A DNA stretch of 47,484 nt, taken from contig NZ_RWIN01000023.1 of the NCBI RefSeq assembly GCF_009761815.1, positions 1-47,484 of the forward strand, read 5' to 3'. Both the position numbers and the translations under genes were made by a program. A model generated the notes under the pieces. That model saw nothing but the letters and a program-made list of their open reading frames with translations. It searched no databases and was not told the origin of the DNA. Shown piece by piece: positions 40,500-47,484 of this stretch (positions are counted from its first letter, which is position 1; every line of letters begins with the position of its first letter). This DNA is from Pseudomonas sp. PB120 (GTDB lineage: Bacteria; Pseudomonadota; Gammaproteobacteria; Pseudomonadales; Pseudomonadaceae).

Positions 40500-40730
40500 C
40501 TAGCGGGGATCGTGTACCGCGTTGTCGGTTTCTTGCAGCACCCGCTCAGGGTCCAGCGCTGTGGTCTCTTCCTCGTCCAGCGGGATCGCACCTTCATCGT
40601 CGGGCAATTCGTCGATGCCCGGCTCATCTTCAGGTTTGATTGTCGTGCGCCCAGGGCTCAAGGGCTCTGGATGGGTGGGAATCGGATCGTAGCCGCCCTG
40701 CTCTTCGCTCGGGAATCTGGGTTCGTTCAT
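40500..40730 (-). CDS. Small acidic hypothetical protein
   Basis: A 76-residue, proline- and acid-rich protein: GGYDPIPTHPEPLSPGRTT near the N-terminus, then DELPDDEGAIPLDEEETTAL. No membrane segment or cysteine. It looks intrinsically disordered. I recall similar proteins in other pseudomonads but know of no demonstrated function. Start 40730 (MNEPRFPSEE) is preferred over the in-frame ATGs further up because the conserved-looking part begins there. The downstream side abuts a REPIN-like repeat. Confidence 0.7.
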   Translation of the reverse strand: MNEPRFPSEEQGGYDPIPTHPEPLSPGRTTIKPEDEPGIDELPDDEGAIPLDEEETTALDPERVLQETDNAVHDPR

Positions 40731-40828
40731 GAGGGCACCTCGCATGGAGCCGTGAAGTCGGGCTCTATTCATTCGAGGTGCCGGGATTTAGCGCCGTTCC
40801 AAATTTTCAGCCACCGGTCGTCGGTGGC

Positions 40829-41062
40829 TCAGGCATGTGTCTGGAGTTGCTTGACGATCTTGTCCTTGACCAGCAACCGCGTCTCCTTGAGCTTCCTGAC
40901 GGCATCATCGCTGGATTTGGCTTGCTCGGCCTTCACCACTTCGGCATCCGCTTGCGAATACTTGTTGATCAATGAGTCCAGTAACGGGTCATTGGTGCGT
41001 TTTTGCTGGATCTCTTCCTTTGAAAATTTCAGGTCCTGGTAAAGATCATGGGTCACCGGCAT
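40829..41062 (-). CDS. DUF465/YdcH-like small protein
   Basis: A 77-residue, mostly helical, charged protein with the YdcH-like pattern: DPLLDSLINKYSQADAEVVK followed by RKLKETRLLVKDKIVKQL near the C-terminus, which predicts a helical hairpin or coiled coil. A very good ribosome site (GGAGGTG) precedes the ATG at 41062. Function unknown. 41063-41278 holds only the divergent promoter region between this gene and the DUF4142 gene. Confidence 0.78.
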   Translation of the reverse strand: MPVTHDLYQDLKFSKEEIQQKRTNDPLLDSLINKYSQADAEVVKAEQAKSSDDAVRKLKETRLLVKDKIVKQLQTHA

Positions 41063-41278
41063 GGAACACCTCCGTCGTTGATCGGCAGCAAGCGCGATTG
41101 ATTGCGCTTACCAACTATCAGGATGGCCTCGGTTAGCCGGTTCTGTCGACCGCCTATCGGACCAGTGGTGTCCGTTCGTCGTCCTGAAGCAAACGCGATA
41201 AAACCTTTGCCCGCCCGTCGGCCTCCATCGTTTAACGATCACTCGATCGCCTCTGAAAACCTGTGTGGAGATTGACCA

Positions 41279-41800
41279 ATGGACGGATTCACCCTGCGCC
41301 ACCTCGCACTGGCTGTCGCCTTGAGCAGCAGCATGGGCATGGCCTGTGCTGCCACTTCCAATGATTTCGTCGATAACGCGGCCGCCGGCGGCATCGCCGA
41401 GATCGAAACCAGCAAGCTCGCGCTGGAAAAAAGCGCGTCGGCGGACGTCAAGGCCTTCGCCAACATGATGATCACCGACCATACCAAGGCTAACAACGAG
41501 CTGGCGGCCCTGGCGAAAAAGCACGACATCGAAGTGCCGGACGATACGACACTGGTAAAACAGGCCAAGGAAAAAATCCTCGACCTGCGCGATGAATCCT
41601 TCGACGCGGCCTACGCCAACAATCAGGTCAAGGCCCACGAGGAAACCATCGAGCTGTTCAAGAAAGAAGCCAACACCGTGACGGACGACAAAGTCAAGGG
41701 CGGCACCGAACTGAAAGGTTTCGCGCAAAAAATGTTGCCCGCGCTGGAAAAACACCTGGAGATGGCGAAAAAACTGCAGGCCGCGCACCCGAGCAAATAA
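41279..41800 (+). CDS. DUF4142 exported protein
   Basis: A 173-residue protein with a signal peptide at about residues 1-25 (LALAVALSSSMGMACAA) and a helical DUF4142 domain with a ferritin-like look: GGIAEIETSKLALEKSASAD, VKAFANMMITDHTKANNELA and AHEETIELFKKEANTV. The HAEE-like and MxxDHxKA motifs are characteristic of the family, which is often stress- or stationary-phase-induced and periplasmic; the function is not known. GGAG lies upstream of the ATG. A terminator follows. Confidence 0.9.
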   Translation: MDGFTLRHLALAVALSSSMGMACAATSNDFVDNAAAGGIAEIETSKLALEKSASADVKAFANMMITDHTKANNELAALAKKHDIEVPDDTTLVKQAKEKILDLRDESFDAAYANNQVKAHEETIELFKKEANTVTDDKVKGGTELKGFAQKMLPALEKHLEMAKKLQAAHPSK

Positions 41801-41817
41801 CCGCTTGTAACGCAAAA

Positions 41818-41845
41818 AAGCCGCATCATTCGATGCGGCTTCTGT
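41818..41845 (+). terminator. Intrinsic terminator after the DUF4142 gene
   Basis: AAGCCGCATC (41818-41827) pairs with GATGCGGCTT (41832-41841) around ATTC, followed by CTGTTTG; the A6 run upstream makes it usable in both directions. A second inverted repeat CCGGCA/TGCCGG (41870-41892) lies in the leader of the next operon. Confidence 0.9.
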
Positions 41846-41984
41846 TTGTCAGCTTTACTGGTATCGTGCCCGGCAAGAAAAAATCCTGCCGGCATCGAAC
41901 AACTATTGCCCACGGCAAATGTCATTGAACTTGCGCCGATCAAAATTTGGAGAATCGGCACACCTTTCCAGGGAGTTACGTCAC

Positions 41985-42836
41985 ATGGCAGCACTGCAAA
42001 CCACCACACTCGACGCATTGAAAAAAAACCAGGCGCAACTGCTCAATGAATGGACGAGCAGCCTGGAGGCCAGTGGTGCCACGCGTAACTTGAAAGAGCA
42101 CGACCTGAAGCAACAAACTGCCGAATTTCTGCGGTTGATTGTCTCGGGACTGGAACAAGGCAACAGCCAGAACGTCGCCGCGCCTGGCTGGGACGAGATT
42201 CGCCAGTTCCTTGAAAAACTCTCCCATAGCCGTGCCCTGCTTGGCCAGGATTCGCAGCAGACTGCCAGTTTCATCTTTGCGCTGAAAGGCCCGCTGTTTG
42301 CGCTGCTGCAGAATCACTACCAGGACAATCCGGCGCTGCTGGCCGAGCAACTCTGGGAAATCTCCGAGCTGCTCGATGCCTTGGGCATGCACACCATCCG
42401 CACCTTCCAGAAATCCCGCGAGGCGGTGATCAAGCGTCAGCAGGAAGAATTGCTGGAGCTGTCGACCCCGGTGGTCAAGCTCTGGGATGGCGTGCTGGCG
42501 CTGCCGATGATCGGCACCCTCGACTCGCAGCGGACCCAGGTGGTGATGGAATCGCTGCTGCAGCGGATCGTCGACACCGGTTCGGAAATTGCCATCATCG
42601 ACATCACCGGCGTGCCGACCGTTGACACCCTGGTCGCGCAGCACCTGCTCAAGACCGTCACTGCCATTCGCCTGATGGGCGCCGATTGCATCATCAGCGG
42701 CGTGCGCCCGCAAATCGCCCAAACCATCGTGCACCTGGGGCTGGACCTGCAAGGCGTAGTTACCAAGGCCAACCTGGCCGATGCCCTGAAACTGGCCCTG
42801 ACCCGCCTCGGAATCACTGTCAGCAAGGCGGACTGA
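41985..42836 (+). CDS. rsbR: RsbR-type stressosome co-antagonist
   Basis: A 283-residue protein. The N-terminal half is the RsbRD_N-like helical sensory domain (about residues 10-140, ending LGMHTIRTFQKSRE). The C-terminal half (about 160-278) is a STAS domain with the RsbR signature EIAIIDITGVPTVDTLVAQH and GVRPQIAQTIVHLGL. Thr212/Thr215 fall at the family's regulatory threonine region, so phosphorylation by RsbT is expected. With RsbS it would form the stressosome scaffold. The start at 41985 has AGGGAG upstream. rsbS follows after 4 bp, opening a six-gene overlapping operon. The ligand of the N-terminal domain is unknown; no heme or flavin motif is obvious. Confidence 0.92.
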   Translation: MAALQTTTLDALKKNQAQLLNEWTSSLEASGATRNLKEHDLKQQTAEFLRLIVSGLEQGNSQNVAAPGWDEIRQFLEKLSHSRALLGQDSQQTASFIFALKGPLFALLQNHYQDNPALLAEQLWEISELLDALGMHTIRTFQKSREAVIKRQQEELLELSTPVVKLWDGVLALPMIGTLDSQRTQVVMESLLQRIVDTGSEIAIIDITGVPTVDTLVAQHLLKTVTAIRLMGADCIISGVRPQIAQTIVHLGLDLQGVVTKANLADALKLALTRLGITVSKAD

Positions 42837-42840
42837 ACCG

Positions 42841-43203
42841 ATGGAGCGTATTCCGATTTTGCAAATGGGCGACTTCCTGCTGGTGACCATCCAGGTCGAC
42901 ATGCATGACCAGTTGGCCCTGACGCTCCAGGACGACCTGTCCGAGCGTATCAGTCGCACCTCCGCGCGCGGCGTGTTGATCGACATTTCCGCGCTGGACA
43001 TGGTCGACTCGTTCATCGGCCGGATGATCGGGACCATTTCCGGGCTGTCGAAAATCATGGACGCCCAGACCGTGCTGGTAGGCATGCAGCCCGCCGTCGC
43101 CATTACCCTGGTGGAGCTGGGCTTGACGTTGCCCGGTGTCAGCACCGCGCTGAATGTCGAGCGCGGCATGAAACTGCTACAGGAACGAGTACGCCAGCAA
43201 TGA
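42841..43203 (+). CDS. rsbS: RsbS-type stressosome scaffold protein
   Basis: A 120-residue stand-alone STAS protein. The core DISALDMVDSFIGRMIG contains Ser57, matching the serine phosphorylated by RsbT in RsbS. IPILQMGDFLLVTIQVDM forms the first strands. In stressosomes RsbS holds RsbT until it is phosphorylated. It sits between rsbR and rsbT, overlapping rsbT by 4 bp (ATGA), which fits the canonical RsbR-RsbS-RsbT order. Confidence 0.94.
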   Translation: MERIPILQMGDFLLVTIQVDMHDQLALTLQDDLSERISRTSARGVLIDISALDMVDSFIGRMIGTISGLSKIMDAQTVLVGMQPAVAITLVELGLTLPGVSTALNVERGMKLLQERVRQQ

Positions 43204-43604
43204 CCGTTCGCAGCAGCGGTTCTCACCCGATTGTCATTGAGCAGGACGTGGTGCTTGCCCGCCAGTTGGCTCGCAAGCTGGCCCAGGAATGCGGGATGCG
43301 CCTCATCGACCTGACCAAACTGGTGACGGCCGTCAGCGAGCTGGCGCGCAACACCATGGTCTACGGCGGTGGCGGCGACATGGACTGGCAAATCCTCGAC
43401 GAAAATTCGCGCACGGGCCTGCGCCTGGTCTTCCGTGACGAAGGCCCCGGCATTCCCGACATCAAACTGGCGATGACCGACGGCTGGACCTCCGGCAGCG
43501 GTCTCGGCCTGGGCCTGACCGGCGCCAAGCGCCTGGTGGAAGAATTCGAACTCGACACCGCGCCCGGCAAAGGCACTCGCATAACGATCACCCGATGGAC
43601 GTGA
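43200..43604 (+). CDS. rsbT: RsbT-type serine/threonine switch kinase
   Basis: A 134-residue GHKL-fold kinase of the anti-sigma-factor type. The N box is VSELARNTMVYGGGG (Glu47, Asn51), the G1 box DEGPGIPD, and the G2 region SGSGLGLGLTGAKRL; all are intact, so it should bind ATP. It is expected to phosphorylate RsbS and RsbR and, on release, activate a downstream partner, which in Bacillus is the phosphatase RsbU. Here the next gene, overlapping by 10 bp, encodes a PP2C-type phosphatase fusion, and two kinase genes follow. Confidence 0.94.
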   Translation: MTVRSSGSHPIVIEQDVVLARQLARKLAQECGMRLIDLTKLVTAVSELARNTMVYGGGGDMDWQILDENSRTGLRLVFRDEGPGIPDIKLAMTDGWTSGSGLGLGLTGAKRLVEEFELDTAPGKGTRITITRWT

Positions 43605-44611
43605 ACATTGGCGGTTCAATGACGCACGTGCTGCCCATTGAAGACAGCAGCCAGATCGGCCATGCACGGCGCACCGCCCAGCAACTCGCAGAAAAACACG
43701 GCTTTGACGCCACGGACGCCGGACGCGTGGCGCTGGTGGCCACTGAACTGGCGAGCAATATCCTCAAGCATGCCAACCGGGGCGAACTGCACCTCAGGGT
43801 ACTGCCCCGAGCCACCGGCGCGGGCATCGAAATGCTCGCCGTCGACCGCGCCAAGGGCTTCGATGTGCAGGCGTGCCTGGCCGACGGATTTTCCACCCGT
43901 GGCACCCAGGGCATCGGGCTGGGGGCGGTGTCGCGCCAGACCGAAGTGTTCGACGTGTACGCCGACGCCCGGGGCGCCGTGTTGCTGACGCGGTTGTATC
44001 CGCGCAACGACAAGGCGCCGGATCGTCGAATCGGCATCAGTCAGCATTCGCTGCACAATGACCCTGCCTGCGGTGATGTCTGGCATTTGGCCTTCGACGG
44101 ACCGCGCATCAGTGCACTGGTGATCGATGGCCTCGGTCATGGCGAAGAAGCCGAGCGTGCCGCCCGCGCTGGCGAAAAAGCCTTTGCCCTGTCGCCCTTC
44201 GATTCGCCGGTGCCGTTGCTGGAGGACATCCATCGCGCCATGATCGGCACGCGGGGCGGTGCGCTGGCCATCGCGCAGTTCGACAACGACGCCAACGCCC
44301 TGCGGTTCGTCGGCATCGGCAACATTGGCGCCTGCCTCATCGCCCCGGGCACGTCCCGCGGCCTGGCTTCACACCCCGGCATCGTCGGTGGCCAATATCG
44401 AAAGGCGCAACCCTTTGACTATGCTCAAGTGAACGGACAACTATTGATCATGTACAGCGACGGCCTGCAGTCCCGTTGGAACCTGCAAGATTACCCCGGC
44501 CTGGTGCATCGCCATCCCGCCGTGATCGCCGCCATCCTGCACCGCGATTTCTGCCGTGGACGGGACGATGTCACGGTGTTGGTCATTGCTCTGGAGACAG
44601 CCCATGGCTGA
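43595..44611 (+). CDS. HATPase-SpoIIE (RsbX-like) phosphatase fusion
   Basis: A 338-residue protein of two joined domains. Residues about 20-135 form a GHKL ATPase-like domain (RVALVATELASNILKHANRG is the N box, GTQGIGLGAV the G2 part), but the G1 box reads VDRAKGFD instead of the usual D-x-G-x-G, so ATP binding may be weak. Residues about 150-335 form a SpoIIE/PP2C phosphatase with the metal aspartates in LVIDGLGHGEEAE and IMYSDGLQSRW and a late RGRDDVTVLVI. It most resembles RsbX-type feedback phosphatases that dephosphorylate RsbR/RsbS. It overlaps rsbT by 10 bp and the histidine kinase gene by 8 bp. Whether it resets the stressosome or transmits its output is not known. Confidence 0.87.
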   Translation: MDVNIGGSMTHVLPIEDSSQIGHARRTAQQLAEKHGFDATDAGRVALVATELASNILKHANRGELHLRVLPRATGAGIEMLAVDRAKGFDVQACLADGFSTRGTQGIGLGAVSRQTEVFDVYADARGAVLLTRLYPRNDKAPDRRIGISQHSLHNDPACGDVWHLAFDGPRISALVIDGLGHGEEAERAARAGEKAFALSPFDSPVPLLEDIHRAMIGTRGGALAIAQFDNDANALRFVGIGNIGACLIAPGTSRGLASHPGIVGGQYRKAQPFDYAQVNGQLLIMYSDGLQSRWNLQDYPGLVHRHPAVIAAILHRDFCRGRDDVTVLVIALETAHG

Positions 44612-45479
44612 GACACCCCTGAGTCAGGTTGACGATAACGCCGCACGGGTCGCGCAGCTGCAAAGCGAGGCCGATGCCCTGCGCGAAGAACTGGATGAGA
44701 CCAATCAGGGCGTTCTGGCGCTGTACGCCGAACTCGACAACCAGGCCGAGCAGCTGCGCCAGGCCTCGGACCTCAAAAGCCGCTTCCTGTCGTACATGAG
44801 CCATGAGTTCCGTACGCCGCTGGGCTCGATCCTGAGCATCGCCAGCCTGTTGACCGACGAGCTCGACGGCCCCTTGAGCGACGAGCAGCACAAGCAGGTG
44901 GCCTTCGTCAGCAACGCGGCCCGCGAACTGAGCGATATGGTCGACGACCTGCTGGACCTGGCGAAGATCGAAGCCGGGCGCATTACCATTTCACCGGCCT
45001 GGTTCGACATGTTCGACCTGTTCGCCGCCCTGAGGGGCATGTTTCGCCCGATCGTCGATACCAGTGCCGTGGACCTGATTTTCGAAGAGCCGATCGGCCT
45101 GCCGAGGCTGTACACCGATGACAAGAAACTTGCACAGATCCTGCGCAATTTCATTTCCAACTCGCTGAAGTTCACCACCCGGGGCGAAGTCCGTGTTTCG
45201 GCACGGCTGGAAGGGATCGACCAGGTGCGCTTCGCCGTCAGCGACACCGGAATAGGTATCGCCCCGGAGCTGCATGGCGCATTGTTCGAAGACTTTTCCC
45301 AGGTCGACTCGCCCCTGCAAAAACGCCTGCGCGGCACCGGGCTCGGCTTGTCACTGTGCAAGCGCTTTGCGGCGCTGCTGGGTGGCGACGTCGGGGTCCA
45401 GAGCACCCCGGGCGTGGGTTCGACCTTTTTCGTGATCATCCCGCTGGCCATCGCCGTGGAGCCTGTCGATGAAACGTGA
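44604..45479 (+). CDS. Sensor histidine kinase without transmembrane segments
   Basis: A 291-residue cytosolic histidine kinase. A coiled coil covers about residues 15-58 (QLQSEADALREELDETNQGV), HisKA has the phospho-accepting His67 (LSYMSHEFRTPLGS), and HATPase_c shows NFISNSLKFTTRG, DTGIGIAPE and RGTGLGLSLCKRFAA. It has no membrane span and no recognisable input domain besides the coiled coil, so the signal probably comes from a protein partner, for which RsbT or the phosphatase are candidates. The start at 44604 has GGAG upstream and overlaps the previous gene by 8 bp; the hybrid kinase gene overlaps its end by 11 bp. Confidence 0.93.
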   Translation: MAETPLSQVDDNAARVAQLQSEADALREELDETNQGVLALYAELDNQAEQLRQASDLKSRFLSYMSHEFRTPLGSILSIASLLTDELDGPLSDEQHKQVAFVSNAARELSDMVDDLLDLAKIEAGRITISPAWFDMFDLFAALRGMFRPIVDTSAVDLIFEEPIGLPRLYTDDKKLAQILRNFISNSLKFTTRGEVRVSARLEGIDQVRFAVSDTGIGIAPELHGALFEDFSQVDSPLQKRLRGTGLGLSLCKRFAALLGGDVGVQSTPGVGSTFFVIIPLAIAVEPVDET

Positions 45480-47412
45480 CATCCGTTTACTGATCGTCGA
45501 TGACAACGTGGCCACGCGCTACGCCCTGCGACGGCGCCTGGAGGGGCATGGCTACGCGGTGCTCGAGGCCGGCACCGGTTCCGAGGGGCTGCAACTGATC
45601 GACAGCGTCGAGATTGACGCGCTGATCCTCGACGTCAACCTGCCGGACATGAGCGGGTTCGACATCGTGCGCAAACTGCGCACCGAAGCCGCCACCGCCC
45701 TGCTCCCGGTGATTCACGTGTCAGCGGCGTCGATCCAGACCGGCGACATCATTACCGGCCTCAATGCCGGCGCCGATGCTTACTTGATCCATCCCGTGGA
45801 CCCGGACGTGCTGTTGGCGACGCTGCGCACCCTGTTGCGAGTCCGTGACACCGAAAATGCCCTGCGTGAGAGCGAGGCGCGGTTTCGCGAAATCTTTGTC
45901 AATGTGTCGGCCCCCATCGCCGTGCTGGATGCCACGCTCAAGGTGCACGAGTGCAACCACGCCTTCGCGCGGCTGATCCAGGACAACCTCGACCCCGATG
46001 CCTTGCGCGAGTGTTTTGCCGAGGACCAGTGTGCGGTCATTGATGAACTGCGCCTGCGACTGGCGTACGGCGAGCGCTGGAAAGGCACCTTGAGCATGCG
46101 GGTCCAGGGTGAGGTTCGCGAAACCGAGTGGCAGATTTCACCTTACCGCACGCCGGAATTGAGCCTGGTGTTCGTCGAAGATGTCACCGAGCACCGCCAC
46201 CGCGAACGTTCGCACCTGGCCCGGCTGGACGATGCCACGACCCAGCTGGCCAAGGAAGTCGCCGAGCGCGCGCGCACCGAAGCGCAGTTGTTGCAAGTGC
46301 AGAAGATGGACGCGCTGGGCAAATTGACCGGGGGCATCGCCCACGACTTCAACAATTTGCTGACTGGCATCATCACCAGCCTGGAGCTGATCCAGAAACG
46401 TGTCGCGGCCTCGCGCACCGACAAGGTCCAGTTTTACGCCGAGGCCGCCTTGAACTCGGCCACCAGTGCGGCGGCGTTGACACATCGCCTGCTGGCCTTC
46501 GCCCGCCAACAGCCCCTCGATACCCGGCCCGTGGACATCAACGAACACGTGCGCTCGCTCGAAGAATTGCTGGTGCGCACCATCGGCGAACGGATTGCTT
46601 TGAAGCTGGAACTGACTTCCAAGCCCGCCATCGCCCTGGTCGACCCCATTCAACTTGAAAGCGCCATGCTTAATCTGGTGATCAACGCGCGCGACGCCTT
46701 GCCCACGGGCGGCAATATTTGGGTCAGCACCTATGCCGCCTATTCCCATGGCGACCCTAACCTGGCCGATGGCGCGTACGTCGCGTTGTCCGTGCGGGAT
46801 GACGGCACGGGCATTGAACACAGCGTGATCGACAAGGTGTTCGATCCGTTTTTCACCACAAAACCCTTGGGCCAAGGCACCGGACTGGGGTTGTCGACCA
46901 TCTATGGGTTTGCCCGGCAATCGGGGGGCGATGCGCACATCCGCAGCGTTGCGCGGCGCGGCACCGAAGTCACCATTATGTTGCCGGCCAGCTCCGACCC
47001 GACGGCCAGCGACGTCGCGCCGGCGACCGTGGACCCTCAGGGCGCGGGCGAGCACGTATTGATTGTCGAGGACATGCCGTCGGTGCGGATGTTCGTCGCC
47101 GAAGTGCTGGTGGATGCCGGTTACCGGTGTACGCAAGTGGGCGACATCGAAGGCGCCCTCGAGCGCTTGCAGAACGACCCGACCATTGACCTGTTGCTGA
47201 CCGACGTCGGGCTGCCGCGCATGAGCGGCCGCGAACTGGCGGACGTGGCCCGAGGCTGGCGCGAGAAATTGCCGATCTTGTTCATGACCGGCTATGCCGA
47301 AACCGCGATCAACCGGCAGGTGTTCCTGGGTGATCGCATGGAAATGCTGGTCAAGCCGTTTCAGATCAATGAGCTGCTGGACAAGGTTCGACGCACGCTG
47401 GATGGTGCCTGA
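45469..47412 (+). CDS. Hybrid kinase REC-PAS-HisKA-HATPase-REC
   Basis: A 647-residue signalling protein. The N-terminal receiver contains Asp55 (LILDVNLPDMSG); a PAS-like segment lies at about 137-250 (SEARFREIFVNVSAPIAVLD). The kinase part has His292 (LTGGIAHDFNNLL), an HATPase domain with LESAMLNLVINARDALP and GTGLGLSTIYGFARQSGG, and a second receiver with Asp579 (LLLTDVGLPRMSG) ends the protein. No transmembrane helix and no output domain such as a DNA-binding or GGDEF/EAL domain is present, so the final effector lies elsewhere. It is the last gene of the rsbR operon in view and overlaps the upstream kinase by 11 bp, suggesting a phosphorelay from that kinase to Asp55. Confidence 0.93.
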   Translation: MKRDIRLLIVDDNVATRYALRRRLEGHGYAVLEAGTGSEGLQLIDSVEIDALILDVNLPDMSGFDIVRKLRTEAATALLPVIHVSAASIQTGDIITGLNAGADAYLIHPVDPDVLLATLRTLLRVRDTENALRESEARFREIFVNVSAPIAVLDATLKVHECNHAFARLIQDNLDPDALRECFAEDQCAVIDELRLRLAYGERWKGTLSMRVQGEVRETEWQISPYRTPELSLVFVEDVTEHRHRERSHLARLDDATTQLAKEVAERARTEAQLLQVQKMDALGKLTGGIAHDFNNLLTGIITSLELIQKRVAASRTDKVQFYAEAALNSATSAAALTHRLLAFARQQPLDTRPVDINEHVRSLEELLVRTIGERIALKLELTSKPAIALVDPIQLESAMLNLVINARDALPTGGNIWVSTYAAYSHGDPNLADGAYVALSVRDDGTGIEHSVIDKVFDPFFTTKPLGQGTGLGLSTIYGFARQSGGDAHIRSVARRGTEVTIMLPASSDPTASDVAPATVDPQGAGEHVLIVEDMPSVRMFVAEVLVDAGYRCTQVGDIEGALERLQNDPTIDLLLTDVGLPRMSGRELADVARGWREKLPILFMTGYAETAINRQVFLGDRMEMLVKPFQINELLDKVRRTLDGA

Positions 47413-47416
47413 TAGA

Positions 47417-47484
47417 CCGCCATCGCGGGCAAGCCCGCTCCCACAAGGATCTGTGTCGTTCACACCTTCCCTGTGGGAGCGGGC
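47417..47484. repeat. REP-type repeat at the right edge
   Basis: GCCATCGCGGGCAAGCCCGC... (47419-47443) and an inverted partner beginning CCCTGTGGGAGCGGGC (47469-47484) are visible; the second arm is cut by the edge. The GGGCAAGCCCGC core makes it a third REP family in this window. Confidence 0.82.

Noticed and set aside
41926..41960. GAACTT upstream of rsbR as an AlgU/sigma-E type -35
   Set aside because: No TCTGA-like -10 lies 16-17 bp downstream; the nearest TCGGC is at about 22 bp.
41976..43667. A 563-codon minus-strand frame over rsbR/rsbS/rsbT
   Set aside because: Antisense shadow of three overlapping, well-supported genes.

Overview
The window looks like a chromosomal segment of a fluorescens-group Pseudomonas. 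The evidence is the high GC content, Pseudomonas-type gene versions (Cti, NfuA, CbtA/CbtB, CobE, the siroheme sulfite reductase followed by a DUF934 gene), and many REP/REPIN-type intergenic repeats with cores such as GAGGGAGCTTGCTCCC. No tRNA, rRNA, CRISPR array, integrase or transposase was recognised.

Layout. 1-6600 is a cobalamin region. A minus-strand cobW-cobN pair (cobN runs off the left edge) and a plus-strand cbtB-cbtA-cobE-cobM operon diverge from two separate cobalamin riboswitches, with a REPIN-like inverted repeat between them. 6767-14793 carries nfuA (Fe-S carrier), an acyltransferase-3 membrane protein, cti (periplasmic cytochrome-type cis/trans fatty acid isomerase) and, divergent from cti, metH (B12-dependent methionine synthase, a direct consumer of the cofactor made at the left end).

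14848-29832 is the accessory part. Two very large minus-strand genes encode dermonecrotic-toxin-like (DUF6543-type) leucine-rich-repeat proteins. The first (2323 aa) has three LRR modules and a complete C-terminal NEL-type E3 ubiquitin ligase domain with a CxD catalytic motif. The second (1266 aa) has one LRR module and stops inside the NEL domain, with alanine where the catalytic cysteine should be. Between them are a DUF2970 membrane protein, an orphan periplasmic binding protein, a 37-aa membrane peptide, and the cysI-DUF934 sulfite reduction pair.

30018-40368 holds sohB, a histidine phosphatase, an SCP2-type lipid-binding protein, an amidohydrolase, a GH63-like glucosidase, a LysR regulator, a fatty acid hydroxylase/SRPBCC fusion overlapping a strictosidine synthase-like gene. 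40500-41800 holds three small genes: an acidic protein, a DUF465/YdcH-like protein and an exported DUF4142 protein.

41985-47412 is a tightly overlapping six-gene operon encoding a stressosome-type partner-switching module: RsbR, RsbS, RsbT, a HATPase-SpoIIE phosphatase fusion, a histidine kinase, and a REC-PAS-kinase-REC hybrid. No sigma factor is present. The most interesting items are the effector pair with an apparently inactivated paralogue, the stressosome wired to a phosphorelay, and the REPIN read through in frame inside cobN.
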